Shown piece after piece: positions 17,965-32,511 of a DNA stretch of 64,000 nt. The notes beneath the pieces are model-generated. The model saw only the letters and a list, made by a program, of their open reading frames with translations, had not been told where the DNA came from and did no database searches. Each line of letters begins with the position of its first letter. Positions within the stretch are counted from its first letter, which is position 1. Source of the DNA: Magnetospirillum gryphiswaldense MSR-1 v2 (lineage in GTDB: Bacteria > Pseudomonadota > Alphaproteobacteria > Rhodospirillales > Magnetospirillaceae); contig NC_023065.1 in assembly GCF_000513295.1 (NCBI RefSeq), positions 558,001-622,000 on the forward strand. The letters run 5' to 3'. The translations under genes and the position numbers were made by a program.

Positions 17965-19377
17965 ATGACCTTTACCGTAGCCATCGTTGGCCGCCCCAAT
18001 GTGGGCAAGTCTACCTTGTTCAACCGTCTGGCCGGGCGTCGTCTGGCCATCGTCCACGACATGCCCGGCGTCACCCGTGACCGCCGCGAGGCTGCCGCCA
18101 GCCTGCTGGGCATGGAATTCCGGGTCATCGACACCGCCGGCTTCGAGGATGCGCACGACGAATCCATCGAGGCGCGCATGCGCTATCAGACCGACACCGC
18201 CGTGGCCGAGGCCGACGTGGTGCTGATGCTGATCGACGCCCGTGCCGGGGTGACGCCGCTGGATGCCCATTTCGCCGATTATCTGCGCAAGCAGAAGACG
18301 CCGGTGATCCTGGTCGCCAACAAGTGCGAGGGCAAGGCCGGGGCGCCGGGGATGTATGAATCCTACGGCCTGGGTCTGGGCGAGCCGGTACCGTTCTCGG
18401 CCGAGCACGGCGAAGGGTTGGCCGAATTGTTCGACGCCCTGCGTCCCCATGCCGAAGCCGCCGGGGCATTGGATTTCGACGACGACGAGGAAGACGACTT
18501 CTTCGCCGCCGATCCCGTCGACGACGAGGAAATCGAGACCGAGGACCGGCCCGAGCGACCGTTGCAATTGGTCATCGTCGGTCGCCCCAATGTGGGCAAG
18601 TCGACCCTGGTCAACCGCCTTTTGGGCCAGGATCGCATGCTGACCGGCCCCGAGGCCGGGCTGACCCGTGACGCCATTTCGGTGGATTGGCAGCATCGGG
18701 ATCGCGGCATCCGGCTGGTGGACACTGCCGGCCTGCGCAAGCGCGCCAATATCGAAGACCCGGTGGAAAAGCTGTCGGCCTCCAACACCTTGGAAGCCAT
18801 CCGCATGGCCGAGGTGGTGGTGCTGGTGATGGATTCTGCGGCCATCTTGGACAAGCAGGATCTGACCATCGCCCGCATGGTGGTGGAGGAAGGCCGCTCG
18901 CTGGTCATCGCCATCAATAAATGGGACGCGGTGGAAAAGCCGCAGGAAGCCTTGCAGCGTCTGGCCGACCGCCTGGAAACCTCGCTGCCCATGGTGCGCG
19001 GCCTGCCGACGGTGACCATCAGCGCGCTCACCGGGCGCGGCGTCGACAAGATGATGGACGCGGTGCTGGCGGTGCACAAGACCTGGAACCGCCGCATTCC
19101 CACCTCGCAGTTGAACCGCTGGCTGGAAGACGTGCTGTCGCATCATCCGCCGCCGGCCATGCCGGGTGGGCGCCGCCTGAAGATCCGTTATATGACGCAG
19201 ATCAAGGCCCGTCCGCCGACCTTCGTCATCTTCGCCTCCAAGCCCGAGCAATTGCCGGAAAGCTATAGCCGCTATCTGATCAATGGTTTGCGCGAGAACT
19301 TCAAAATGGCCGGGGTGCCCATGCGCCTTTATGTGCGCGGCGGGCGCAATCCTTACGCCGACAAGAAAAAGAAATAA
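17965..19377 (+). CDS. der: Ribosome biogenesis GTPase Der (EngA)
   Basis: Der is the essential double-GTPase for 50S subunit maturation. Both G domains are visible: GRPNVGKST at residues 9-17 with DTAGF and NKCE, and a second GRPNVGKST from residue 206 with DTAGLRKR and NKWD. The C-terminal KH-like domain includes [21 protein letters not shown]. An acidic linker rich in Asp/Glu separates the two G domains. The start is [14 protein letters not shown], two bases after the bamB stop. Confidence 0.97.
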   Translation: MTFTVAIVGRPNVGKSTLFNRLAGRRLAIVHDMPGVTRDRREAAASLLGMEFRVIDTAGFEDAHDESIEARMRYQTDTAVAEADVVLMLIDARAGVTPLDAHFADYLRKQKTPVILVANKCEGKAGAPGMYESYGLGLGEPVPFSAEHGEGLAELFDALRPHAEAAGALDFDDDEEDDFFAADPVDDEEIETEDRPERPLQLVIVGRPNVGKSTLVNRLLGQDRMLTGPEAGLTRDAISVDWQHRDRGIRLVDTAGLRKRANIEDPVEKLSASNTLEAIRMAEVVVLVMDSAAILDKQDLTIARMVVEEGRSLVIAINKWDAVEKPQEALQRLADRLETSLPMVRGLPTVTISALTGRGVDKMMDAVLAVHKTWNRRIPTSQLNRWLEDVLSHHPPPAMPGGRRLKIRYMTQIKARPPTFVIFASKPEQLPESYSRYLINGLRENFKMAGVPMRLYVRGGRNPYADKKKK

Positions 19378-19383
19378 AGCTCG

Positions 19384-19421
19384 TAAGCGGGCTATCGCCT
19401 GGGGTGATAGCCCGCGCTTAC
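19384..19421. terminator. Stem-loop between convergent der and RMD1 genes
   Basis: AAGCGGGCTATC pairs with GATAGCCCGCGCTT (one small bulge) around a short loop, just after der. No long T tract, so it may be Rho-independent only weakly. Confidence 0.6.
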
Positions 19422-19427
19422 TTCGGC

Positions 19428-20231
19428 TCAGAAAAACTTTTCCCACAGCGACAGCACGATCTCGAAGACGATCAGGAAGACGATGTACCATTCCACCCGT
19501 AGCGAGCGGCTGGTATGGACAAGGTCCAGCAGGGTCTCGGCGGTGTTGCTGATGACTTCCAGCTTGTGATCGAGCGCGCGCGAGCGTTCGCGGATTTCAT
19601 ATTCGCGCTCCAGCCGCCCGAATAGCCCTTCCAATTGCGGCAGGTTCCACAGGGCTTCCGGCTTTTCCAGCACTTCGGCGCGACCGACCATGCGGTGCTG
19701 GGTCAGCAATACGTCGCCGATCTGTGACAGCAATTCCTTGATCTTGAAGTTGCGGCTGCCGTGGCGCTTCAGCCGTCCGGCCAGGGGCTCGACCCGGTCG
19801 AAGACGCCGGCGACGCGGACTTCGAAGTGTTCCAGCAGCATGTCCTTGGCCAGTACGTCGGCCACCACCTGCATGCGTTCCGGCGTCAGTTCCGACAAAA
19901 TGATGGTGCCGTCGGGGTCCACATGCTCGGTCCCACCGGGAACGATGTCGATATGTGCCTGCTCGCGCCCCGGTTCCAGCAGCGGGTCGCTGACCAGCCG
20001 GGTGATGTCGGCCAGATAATGCGCCTCTTCATCGGCGGTGACGTCGAACAGGACGACGACGCCGTAGCGGAACAGCACCGCATAGCCCTTGCGCCCGACC
20101 CTCAGGGTCAGGGGCGTGGTGGCCAGCGCCTGGGTCAATTCAAAACCACGGATGTCCAGGCGTTCGCCCAGCAGGAAACCGCGCACGATCAGATTGTGCC
20201 GCGCCAGGGCGGCTGGGGATTCTTCGCTCAT
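19428..20231 (-). CDS. RMD1/DUF155-family protein
   Basis: A 267-residue protein of the RMD1 (DUF155, YagE) family, known from yeast mitochondrial Rmd1/Mrx10 and widespread in bacteria without a settled role. Marks are YAVLFRYGVVVLFDVTADEE, LTPERMQVVADVLAKD and LLSQIGDVLLTQHRMVGRAE. A C-terminal membrane anchor (VEWYIVFLIVFEIVLSLWEK) puts the main part in the cytoplasm. Convergent to der. Confidence 0.88.
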   Translation of the reverse strand: MSEESPAALARHNLIVRGFLLGERLDIRGFELTQALATTPLTLRVGRKGYAVLFRYGVVVLFDVTADEEAHYLADITRLVSDPLLEPGREQAHIDIVPGGTEHVDPDGTIILSELTPERMQVVADVLAKDMLLEHFEVRVAGVFDRVEPLAGRLKRHGSRNFKIKELLSQIGDVLLTQHRMVGRAEVLEKPEALWNLPQLEGLFGRLEREYEIRERSRALDHKLEVISNTAETLLDLVHTSRSLRVEWYIVFLIVFEIVLSLWEKFF

Positions 20232-20275
20232 GATCGGGCGATGCTGCCGTCATGGCGGGATGAAATCAAGTGAAG

Positions 20276-21232
20276 CTATTCCGCCGCCTGAAGTTGTGGC
20301 GTCATCAGCGCCTCGGCCAAGGCGCGGGTGGTTTCGTCGATGGCGGCTTGGGCCTGGTCCAGCACCGCGCTCATCTGCATGAAGGAATGGGGCACGCCGT
20401 CATAGACCGACAACTGATGGGGGATGCCAACGCGGCGTAATTTTTCGGCCAAAGCCAAGCTGTCGTCCAGCAGGCAATCCAGGCCGGCGCCGATGACCAG
20501 TTGCGGTGGCAAGCCGTGCAAATCGGCCAGCAGGGGAGCGGCCAAGGGATTGTCGCGCTGGGCGAAATCGGCCAGGTATTGCGACCAGAACCAATCCACC
20601 CGTTCGGTGGTCAGGCCGAATTGCCCGCCGCCGAACCGTTGGTGCGAGGCGGTCAGCAGATCGGCGGAGAACATGCCATAAAGCAGCACGCCCAGGCGCG
20701 GCTGGGGCAGGCGCTGATCGCGCAGGCGCAGCATGGCGGCCAGGGCCAGGTTGGCGCCGGCGGAATCGCCGCCCACGGCCAAAGCGTTGCCATCCAGGCC
20801 GAAATCGGCGCCGTGGGCGCGGACCCAGGCGATGGCCGCCAGAGCTTCGTCCACCTGACGGGGAAAGCGTGCCTCGGGGGCCAGCGAATACCCTAAGGCC
20901 AGCACGGCGGCGCCGGAACGCTGGGCCAGCAGGCGCAGCAGCCGTTCGTGAGTGTCCATGCTGTTGAGAGCGAAGCCGCCGCCGTGAAAGTACAGCAGCA
21001 CCGGTCGTCGGCTCGGCCCTTGCGGCTGGCTGTCGAACAGGCGCAGGCGCAAGTCGTCGACGGTGATGTCCTGGCGCCGTGCCAGGGGTGGCAAATCGTG
21101 GTTCCAGATGCCCTGATAAGCCAAGGCGCGGGCCCGGGCCTCGGCCAAGGATTGGCGCAGCGGATCGGCTGGGGCTGCCCCGTGTCGGGCGGCGTGGGCC
21201 TGGATCAGACTAAGGGCTGGGGATGAGGTCAT
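20276..21232 (-). CDS. Alpha/beta hydrolase of the hormone-sensitive-lipase type
   Basis: A 318-residue esterase/lipase-like enzyme. The oxyanion motif HGGG is in LLYFHGGGFALNSMDTHE, the nucleophile serine in AVGGDSAGANLALA, the acid in VIGAGLDCLLDDS and the histidine in YDGVPHSFMQM. The natural substrate is unknown. The start MTSSPALSLIQ at 21232 is preferred: GGAG lies about 10 nt upstream, and the longer reading from 21274 would begin inside a promoter-like sequence. Confidence 0.85.
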   Translation of the reverse strand: MTSSPALSLIQAHAARHGAAPADPLRQSLAEARARALAYQGIWNHDLPPLARRQDITVDDLRLRLFDSQPQGPSRRPVLLYFHGGGFALNSMDTHERLLRLLAQRSGAAVLALGYSLAPEARFPRQVDEALAAIAWVRAHGADFGLDGNALAVGGDSAGANLALAAMLRLRDQRLPQPRLGVLLYGMFSADLLTASHQRFGGGQFGLTTERVDWFWSQYLADFAQRDNPLAAPLLADLHGLPPQLVIGAGLDCLLDDSLALAEKLRRVGIPHQLSVYDGVPHSFMQMSAVLDQAQAAIDETTRALAEALMTPQLQAAE

Positions 21233-21262
21233 GGCATCGACTCCGCTGGAACCGTTGTCAGG

Positions 21263-21288
21263 ATTATACAACATCGATTGTCTGTCAA
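21263..21288 (-). promoter_or_regulatory. Sigma-70-like promoter for the esterase gene
   Basis: On the complement, TTGACA (21283-21288) and TATAAT (21263-21268) are both perfect consensus hexamers, but the spacer is only 14 bp, shorter than the usual 17. It lies about 30 bp before the chosen start. The flanking region to 21449 is AT-rich and may also hold the promoter of the divergent coiled-coil gene. Confidence 0.5.
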
Positions 21289-21449
21289 ACTAAAATATAA
21301 ATACACATTTTCAATGTAAAAAATGGAAATCGGCTTAATCTGTTGCGATTCCAAGCATTCGGCGGGGAAAGATGGCTGGGAGGTGATTGATTTTTAACGC
21401 TTCAACGGGCATCCTCGGCCACGGTTTATCAGGATAAGGATCGGGCGGG

Positions 21450-24347
21450 ATGGGTGAGACGACGCAGCGGGATCAGGCCGAAGACCGCGCCGAAACCGAA
21501 CAGGCAATCCTGGTGGCCGAAAAGCCGCCGATTTTGATGGTTGAGCCGCCGTTTCCCAAGTCCGCCCCCAAGGCGCGGCGCAAGAATACCCAGGCTGCTG
21601 GTCGTATGGTCCGTGTCGTCAATTTCGTCGCCGGGCTGTTGACGTTCATCTGGCTGGGCTTCTGCGGTCAGTACGTCAACACCAATATCGGCTGGGACAA
21701 CCTGATGGCGTTGCAGCCGCAGGAACTGGGCGGCATCGTCGGCGCCGCTTTCGTCCCTGTCGCCCTGTTGTGGATGGTCCTGGCCTGGCTCGACCGTGGT
21801 CGGGTGATGCGCATCGTCGCCCAGGAACTGGATGACCATCTGCGCCGCCTGACCTATCCGTCCGACGAATCCGAGGCCCGGGTCAAGGCGGTGTCCGATT
21901 CGCTGCTGGCGCAGACCAAGGCATTGACCGAGGCGTCGGAACGCGCTGCCGTCGATGCCGACAAGGTGCGGACCTTGATGGCCGGCCAGATCGACACTCT
22001 GTCGTCGGTGTTGGGCCGGGTCAGCAGCGACGCCCGCGGCGCGGTTGACGCGTTGAAGGGCGAGGTCGACCGTCTGACCAATGCCGCCGATTCCGCCACC
22101 ACGCGGGCGCGCGAAATCGAGCATTTGCTGCGCTTGCAAACCCAGGAACTCAACGTGGTGACCGAGACCGCCGCCAGCAGGGTGCGCGAATTCGGTGATT
22201 CCCTGCACCAGCAGGCCGAAGCCATCGACCAGACCTCGAGCCGGGCCGCCCAGCGGGCGGAAACCATGTCGGCCCAGATCGCCAAGCATGCCGAGGCGTT
22301 GGACAAGACGTCGCAAGCGGCGGTGGTGCGGGCCGAACAGGTCGGCCAGATTTTCAGCGAACGGGCCATGGCCCTGGCCGAAGGCGCCAGCAAGGCGGCG
22401 GAAAGCACCGAGGCGGTGTCCAGCACCCTGTCGCAACGGGTCGAGGCCCTGGAAACCTTGTTCAACCGCCAGAACACCGATCTCGATCAGGCGGCGGTTC
22501 GTCTGGCCGAACAGACCGGGCGCATCAGTCAGTCGCTTCAACAGCAGGCCACCGGCCTTGACCAGATCACCGACCGCGTGCTGTCGCGCATCCGCATCGT
22601 CGAGGAAGCCTTGTCGGTGCAGTCGCGTGAAGTGTCGTCGGCATCGGATCAGGCCATGAACCGCTTCCGCGAGATGGAAGAGGTTCTGGCCCGCCACGCC
22701 GAGCAATTGCGTACCACTTCGGACGAAGCCGCCGCCCAGATGGGCGAAGTGGGCGAAGTCTTCGCCCAGCGTCGCGACGATGTGGATCAGGCGGCGGAAC
22801 GGGCCGGTGGCCGCGTGCGCGAAACCGGCGAGCTGTTCCAGTCGCAGGCGCGTGCCTTGTCGGCGGCGTCCGATCAGATGCAGGCCCGGGCCCGCGAAGT
22901 GTCGGAAACCCTGCGGCTGCATATCGAGGATTTGGGCAAGGGGGCGGACCGCGCCGCTGCCCAGGCCGAGGCCATCCGCCAGTCCCTGCGCAAGCAGGCC
23001 GACGAACTGGCCGATGCCGCCAATGTGGTGTCCACTCAGTCGCGCCTGTCGGAAGCGTCGCTCAACCAGCAATCGCGTCATCTGATTTCCACCTCGGATC
23101 AGGTCATGGCCAAGGTCAAGACCATTTCCGACACCTTGCGCCAGAACACCAACGATCTGGTGGCGGTGTCGTCGCGCGTCGGCGTCGAGTTGGAAGCGGT
23201 GGGCGAGGGCCTGCGCCAGCGCACCATGGAAGTGGGCTCGGCTGCCGTCAAGGCGGTGGCCGACACCGCCGGTGTCTCGGAAATGCTGGAGCAGCGGTCC
23301 GAGCAGATGGGGGGTATCGCCGAACAGGTGGCCACCCGCCTGCGCGGCACCATCGACGCCCTGCGCCGTCAGACCGAACAATTGGTGGCTTCCGCCGACC
23401 AGACCCAGGTCAGCGTCACCGCCGTCGGCGAGAAGCTGAAGGATCAGACCGAAGCGGTGGCCCGCGTCGCCGACGATTCGTCGGAAGTGTTGCAGGCCTT
23501 CGGTCAAGCCATCGCCAAACACGCGGTGGAAGTGGGCGAGGCGGCACAACGGGTGTTCCACAATTCGCAGACCGCCGGCGACGCGTTGCGCCAGATCGTC
23601 CGCGATTTCGAGGAATCGTCCAACAAGACCGCCGGTCAGGTCACCGCCGCCGGCGACATGCTGCGCGCCGGTATCCGCGATCTCAATCAGGCGTCGGAAC
23701 GGATCACCTCGTCGGTGCGCGCCTCGGGCGATTCGTTGCGTCGCTATGCCCTGGAATTGCAGGAATCCACCGACCGTACCGGGGCCAAGCTGGAAACCTC
23801 GTTCGAGGTCATTCGCCAGAAGTCCAACGATCTGGGCGTCACCGGCGAAAGGCTGTCGCAGCAGGCGGAAAATCTGGCCGCCACCTTCGGTCGTCAGATC
23901 GACGAATTGGTCAGCGCCTCGAAGCTGGCGGAAATGCGGGCCGAGCAGATCGAGGAACGCCGCGCCAATGCCTCGGTCGAACATTTCCTGCGCAACGCCG
24001 CCTTCATCGTCGAAAAGCTGCAATCGCTATCGGTGGATATCGGTCGCATCTTCGCCACCAACATCGACGAAAAGGCTTGGCGCGAATTCCATGCCGGCGA
24101 TCAAAGCGTGTTCGTGCGCAAGATTTTGAAGAACCTGGACAAGCACCAGATCGCCGCCATCAAGAACAAGTACGAGGACGATGGCGAGTTCCGCGAATAC
24201 GTCACCCGCTATCTGGCCGAGTTCGAGGCGTTGCTGAACCAGGCGCGTCAGTCCGATTACGCCGACGTCCTGACCGGCACCTTCACCTCGTCGGAAGTCG
24301 GCAAGTTGTATCTGGTGGTCGCCCGGTCCTTGGGCCGGTTGGAATAA
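21450..24347 (+). CDS. Membrane-anchored coiled-coil protein of 25-residue repeats
   Basis: A 965-residue protein. Residues 1-50 are a charged cytoplasmic head. Two membrane helices follow (about 55-72, VNFVAGLLTFIWLGFCG; and 93-114, GGIVGAAFVPVALLWMVLAWL). From residue 152 to 837 the sequence is a chain of 27 units of exactly 25 residues, broken once by an 11-residue unit (327-337). Each unit opens with a hydrophobic residue, often as L/F-x-x-Q-x-x-x-L. The last 128 residues form a conserved-looking non-repeat domain (FIVEKLQSLSVDIGRIFATN, WREFHAGDQSVFVRKILKNL). The topology recalls the Caulobacter polarity factor TipN (two N-terminal helices, long coiled coil), but I cannot show homology. 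Monocistronic, with a terminator behind it. Confidence 0.85.
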   Translation: MGETTQRDQAEDRAETEQAILVAEKPPILMVEPPFPKSAPKARRKNTQAAGRMVRVVNFVAGLLTFIWLGFCGQYVNTNIGWDNLMALQPQELGGIVGAAFVPVALLWMVLAWLDRGRVMRIVAQELDDHLRRLTYPSDESEARVKAVSDSLLAQTKALTEASERAAVDADKVRTLMAGQIDTLSSVLGRVSSDARGAVDALKGEVDRLTNAADSATTRAREIEHLLRLQTQELNVVTETAASRVREFGDSLHQQAEAIDQTSSRAAQRAETMSAQIAKHAEALDKTSQAAVVRAEQVGQIFSERAMALAEGASKAAESTEAVSSTLSQRVEALETLFNRQNTDLDQAAVRLAEQTGRISQSLQQQATGLDQITDRVLSRIRIVEEALSVQSREVSSASDQAMNRFREMEEVLARHAEQLRTTSDEAAAQMGEVGEVFAQRRDDVDQAAERAGGRVRETGELFQSQARALSAASDQMQARAREVSETLRLHIEDLGKGADRAAAQAEAIRQSLRKQADELADAANVVSTQSRLSEASLNQQSRHLISTSDQVMAKVKTISDTLRQNTNDLVAVSSRVGVELEAVGEGLRQRTMEVGSAAVKAVADTAGVSEMLEQRSEQMGGIAEQVATRLRGTIDALRRQTEQLVASADQTQVSVTAVGEKLKDQTEAVARVADDSSEVLQAFGQAIAKHAVEVGEAAQRVFHNSQTAGDALRQIVRDFEESSNKTAGQVTAAGDMLRAGIRDLNQASERITSSVRASGDSLRRYALELQESTDRTGAKLETSFEVIRQKSNDLGVTGERLSQQAENLAATFGRQIDELVSASKLAEMRAEQIEERRANASVEHFLRNAAFIVEKLQSLSVDIGRIFATNIDEKAWREFHAGDQSVFVRKILKNLDKHQIAAIKNKYEDDGEFREYVTRYLAEFEALLNQARQSDYADVLTGTFTSSEVGKLYLVVARSLGRLE

Positions 24348-24366
24348 GGTCCGGTTCATGCCGGTT

Positions 24367-24399
24367 CAGGGCGCTTCCGCTTTCGGTGGAAGCGCCCTG
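24367..24399 (+). terminator. Intrinsic terminator after the coiled-coil gene
   Basis: CAGGGCGCTTCC pairs perfectly with GGAAGCGCCCTG around a 9-nt loop, followed by ATCGTTTCC. Confidence 0.8.
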
Positions 24400-24474
24400 A
24401 TCGTTTCCGCTGCCCTATCTTTTCGTTATGCTGGAAAGGTCGGACGAGCAGCCAAGGCGAAAGGTTGATATGCC

Positions 24475-28805
<4,331 letters not shown>

Positions 28806-28809
<4 letters not shown>

Positions 28810-29984
28810 GGATGAGAATGGACAGCGTGGATTTTGTCGAACGGCCGACGATCCTGGTGGTGGACGATACCCCCGACAACCTGGCGGTGTTGAGCAGCCT
28901 GTTGAAGGACGAGTATCGGGTCAAGGTCGCCAGCAGCGGCGAAAAGGCGCTGAAGGTGGCCGCCGCCGCCAATCCCCCCGACCTGATCTTGCTGGATATC
29001 ATGATGCCGGGACTGGACGGCTATGAAGTCTGCCAACGTCTGAAGCTTGACCCGGCGACGCGGGACATTCCGGTGATTTTCCTGACCGCCAAAAGCGATG
29101 TGGATTCGGAACGGCACGGGCTGGAATTGGGGGCGGTGGATTACATCAGCAAGCCGATCAGTCCACCCATCGTGCTGGCGCGGGTGCGCACCCATCTGGA
29201 ACTCAAGGCCTCCTCCGATTTTCTGCGCGACCAGAACGAATTTCTCGAACACGAAGTGGCCAAGCGTACCGAGGAGGTGATGGCCATCCAGGACGTGACC
29301 ATCCTGGCCATGGCCTCGCTGGCCGAGACCCGTGATCTGGAAACCGGCAACCATATCCGCCGCACCCAGTTCTATATCAAGGCCTTGGCGGAAAAGCTGC
29401 GCGGCCATCCGCGCTTTGCCGGACAACTGGATGAGTATGCCATCGACATGTTGTTCAAATCGGCGCCATTGCACGATATCGGCAAGGTCGGTATTCCTGA
29501 TCGCATCCTGCTGAAGCCGGGGCGCTTCGTGCCGGAAGAGTTCGAGATCATGAAAACCCACACCACCTTGGGCCGTGACGCCATCGAACACGCCGAGCAT
29601 TCACTGGGGTCGAGGGTCGAGTTTTTGACCATGGCCAAGGAAATCGCCTTTTCCCACCAGGAAAAGTGGGATGGCAGCGGCTATCCGCAGAACTTGGCCG
29701 GCGACCATATCCCGTTGTCGGCGCGGTTGATGGCAGTGGCTGACGTCTATGATGCGTTGATCAGCCGTCGGGTTTACAAGGCGGCAATGACGCATGACGC
29801 GGCAGTGGCCATCATGGTCGAAGGCCGGGGTAGTCATTTTGATCCCGATATTCTGGATGCTTTTCTGGAAATCCAGGAGGAATTTCGTCAGATTGCCTTA
29901 AGGCACGCCGATTCCGATGCCGATTTGGCGCGAAAGCGGGAGTTGCTGGCACGATCCGGCACCGCCTGCACCGAGAAGGAATAA
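28806..29984 (+). CDS. REC-HD-GYP response regulator (c-di-GMP phosphodiesterase), copy 1
   Basis: A 392-residue cytoplasmic regulator: receiver domain ([14 protein letters not shown], acceptor Asp in [15 protein letters not shown], Lys in YISKPISPP), a helical linker ([16 protein letters not shown]) and an HD-GYP domain with the signatures [28 protein letters not shown] and WDGSGYP. HD-GYP enzymes hydrolyse c-di-GMP; all the metal-site motifs are present. The first ATG (28806) overlaps the kinase stop (ATGA); in-frame ATGs at 28812 and 28818 are alternatives. Confidence 0.92.
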
Positions 29985-31090
29985 TGCTCCCCATGCTTGC
30001 TGGCGAGTTCACCGATAAGGCGACCATCCTGGTGGTTGATGACACCGCCGAGGAACTGGCCCTGATTGTCGGCCTGCTCAAGGATCAGTACCGGGTCCGG
30101 GTCGCCAATAGCGGCGAACGGGCCCTGACCATGCTGGCCACCGGCGACATGCCGGACATGATCCTGCTGGACGTGATGATGTCGGATATTGACGGCTACG
30201 AGGTCTGCCGTCAGCTCAAGGCCAATCCGCGCACCCGTGCCATTCCGGTGATGTTTTTGACCGGACGCACGCGCATGGCCGACGAAAAGCGCGGCTTCGA
30301 TCTGGGCGCGGTGGATTATGTGCCCAAGCCGGTCAGTCCGCCCATCCTGCTGGCCCGCCTCCGCGCCCATCTGCGGTTGAAAGCCGCCGCCGACTTCCTG
30401 CGCGACAAGAACGGCTTTCTGGAGCGCGAGGTGGCCAAGCGCACCAAGGAGGCCACCGCCATCAAGGATGTCACCATCCTGGCCATGGCATCCCTGGCGG
30501 AAACCCGCGACCTGATGACCGGCAATCATATTCGCCGCACCCAGTATTACATGAGCGCGCTGGCCACGTCCTTGCAAACCAATCCGCGTTTCAGCCGTCA
30601 TCTCGACGAGGCGGCGATCACCATGCTGTTCAAGTCGGCCCCCTTGCACGATATCGGCAAGATCGGCATCCCCGACCGCATCCTGCTGAAGCCCGGTCCC
30701 TTGGACGCAGAAGAGTTCGAGGTGATGAAGAATCATGCGGCCCAAGGCCGCCATGCCATCGAGCATGCCGAGCAATGGTTGGGCAAGACGCTGGAATTTT
30801 TGACCACGGCCAAGGAAATCGCCCATTACCACCACGAGCGCTGGGACGGCAATGGCTATCCCGAGGGGCTTTCCGGCGATGATATCCCCATTTCCGCCCG
30901 CCTGATGGCGGTGGCCGACGTCTATGATGCCTTGATCAGCCGTCGCGTCTACAAGGATCCCTACGCCCATGACATGGCGGTGGCCACCATCATCGAAGGC
31001 CGGGGCAGCCGGTTCGACCCCGACGTGGTCGATGCGTTCCTCTCGATTCAGGAAGAATTCCGCGCCATCGCCGAGCAATACGCCGATTGA
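29984..31090 (+). CDS. REC-HD-GYP response regulator, copy 2
   Basis: A 368-residue paralogue of the preceding gene, colinear over its whole length: receiver (ILVVDDTAEELALI, acceptor in LLDVMMSDIDGYEVC), linker (REVAKRTKEATAIKDV) and HD-GYP ([35 protein letters not shown]). The catalytic motifs are intact here too. The start overlaps the previous stop (TAATG). The pair clearly arose by tandem duplication. Confidence 0.92.
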   Translation: MLPMLAGEFTDKATILVVDDTAEELALIVGLLKDQYRVRVANSGERALTMLATGDMPDMILLDVMMSDIDGYEVCRQLKANPRTRAIPVMFLTGRTRMADEKRGFDLGAVDYVPKPVSPPILLARLRAHLRLKAAADFLRDKNGFLEREVAKRTKEATAIKDVTILAMASLAETRDLMTGNHIRRTQYYMSALATSLQTNPRFSRHLDEAAITMLFKSAPLHDIGKIGIPDRILLKPGPLDAEEFEVMKNHAAQGRHAIEHAEQWLGKTLEFLTTAKEIAHYHHERWDGNGYPEGLSGDDIPISARLMAVADVYDALISRRVYKDPYAHDMAVATIIEGRGSRFDPDVVDAFLSIQEEFRAIAEQYAD

Positions 31091-31109
31091 TGTCCGGCCT
31101 GAAAAAGAT

Positions 31110-31143
31110 GCGCCGCCCGCATCAGGGCTGACGCGGGCGGCGC
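31110..31143. terminator. Strong stem-loop between convergent operons
   Basis: GCGCCGCCCGC pairs perfectly with GCGGGCGGCGC around a 12-nt loop, between the second HD-GYP gene and the end of accC on the other strand. Confidence 0.75.
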
Positions 31144-31159
31144 TAAGTAATTGATTTAA

Positions 31160-32503
31160 TCAGTTATGTCGGTCGACAAACTTTTCCAGCCAGTGGATAT
31201 CGTAATCGCCGTTGACGAAATCCTGGTCCTGCACCAGACGGTTATGCAGGGGCAGGGTGGTCTTGATGCCGTCGATGACGTACTCGCCCAAGGCCCGGCG
31301 CAGGCGCATCAGCGCCTCGTTGCGGGAATTGCCCGAGACGATCAGCTTGGCGATCATGCTGTCGTAATGGGGCGGGATACGGTAATTGGCATAAAGGCCG
31401 GAATCGACGCGCACGCCCAAGCCGCCGGGGGCGTGATAGCCGGTGATGCGACCGGGCGAGGGCACGAAGGTCTGCGGGTCTTCGGCGTTGACGCGGCATT
31501 CGAAGGCATGGCCCTGGAAGCGGACGTCTTCCTGGGTGTAGCCCAGGGGGGCGCCGGCGGCGATGCGCAATTGCTCGCGCACCAGATCGATGCCGGTGAT
31601 GGCCTCGGTGATCGGGTGCTCGACCTGCAGGCGGGTGTTCATTTCGATGAAATAGAACTCGCCGTCCTCGAACAAAAATTCCAAGGTGCCGGCATTGCGG
31701 TAACCCAGCTTCTGCACCGCCTTGCGGGCGATGTCGCCGATACGGGCGCGCTGTTCGTCATTGAGCGCCGGCGACGGTGCTTCTTCCAGCACCTTCTGAT
31801 GGCGACGCTGCAACGAACAATCGCGTTCACCCAAATGCACCACCGCGCCGTAATTGTCGGCCAGAATCTGCATTTCGATATGACGCGGCTTGCCCAGGTA
31901 CTTTTCCAGGTAGACGTCGGCATTGCCGAACGCCGCCTTGGCCTCGTTCCTGGCCATCTTATAGGCTTCAGACAGTTCGTCGGCCGAACGGGCCACCTTC
32001 ATGCCCTTGCCGCCGCCGCCGGCGGTGGCCTTGATCAGCACCGGATAGCCGATCTTGGCGGCGCATTCGAGCGCGTCGTCGACCGTTTCCAAGGCGCCTT
32101 CAGAGCCGGGCACGCAGGGCAGACCGGCTGCCGCCGCCGCCTGCTTGGCGGTGATCTTGTCACCCATCATGCGGATATGGTCGGCGGTGGGGCCGATGAA
32201 GACGAAGCCGTGTTCCTCGACCATCTGGGCGAAATCGGCGTTTTCCGACAAGAAACCGTAGCCGGGGTGGATGGCATCGGCGCCGGTGATGGTCGCCGCC
32301 GACAGGATCGCCGCCTTGTTCAGGTACGAATCCTTGGCCGAGGGCGGGCCGATGCACACGGCCTCGTCGGCCAGGCGCACATGCATGGCGTCGTTGTCGG
32401 CGGTGGAATGGACAGCGACCGTGCGAATGCCCATTTCCCGGCAGGCGCGATGGATGCGCAGTGCGATTTCGCCGCGATTGGCGATCAGTACCTTTTCGAA
32501 CAT
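31160..32503 (-). CDS. accC: Acetyl-CoA carboxylase, biotin carboxylase subunit
   Basis: AccC carboxylates biotin on AccB in the first step of fatty-acid synthesis. The 447-residue product has the N-terminal [17 protein letters not shown], the ATP-grasp core ([37 protein letters not shown]) and [20 protein letters not shown]. The start is the ATG at 32503; a TTG directly before it would add one codon. It follows accB after 8 bp in an aroQ-accB-accC operon. Confidence 0.97.
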   Translation of the reverse strand: MFEKVLIANRGEIALRIHRACREMGIRTVAVHSTADNDAMHVRLADEAVCIGPPSAKDSYLNKAAILSAATITGADAIHPGYGFLSENADFAQMVEEHGFVFIGPTADHIRMMGDKITAKQAAAAAGLPCVPGSEGALETVDDALECAAKIGYPVLIKATAGGGGKGMKVARSADELSEAYKMARNEAKAAFGNADVYLEKYLGKPRHIEMQILADNYGAVVHLGERDCSLQRRHQKVLEEAPSPALNDEQRARIGDIARKAVQKLGYRNAGTLEFLFEDGEFYFIEMNTRLQVEHPITEAITGIDLVREQLRIAAGAPLGYTQEDVRFQGHAFECRVNAEDPQTFVPSPGRITGYHAPGGLGVRVDSGLYANYRIPPHYDSMIAKLIVSGNSRNEALMRLRRALGEYVIDGIKTTLPLHNRLVQDQDFVNGDYDIHWLEKFVDRHN

Positions 32504-32511
32504 CAAGGCAT

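Noticed and set aside
21429-24023. 864-codon minus-strand frame opposite the coiled-coil gene
   Set aside because: It mirrors the 25-residue periodicity of the real gene and has the composition of a GC-rich shadow frame.
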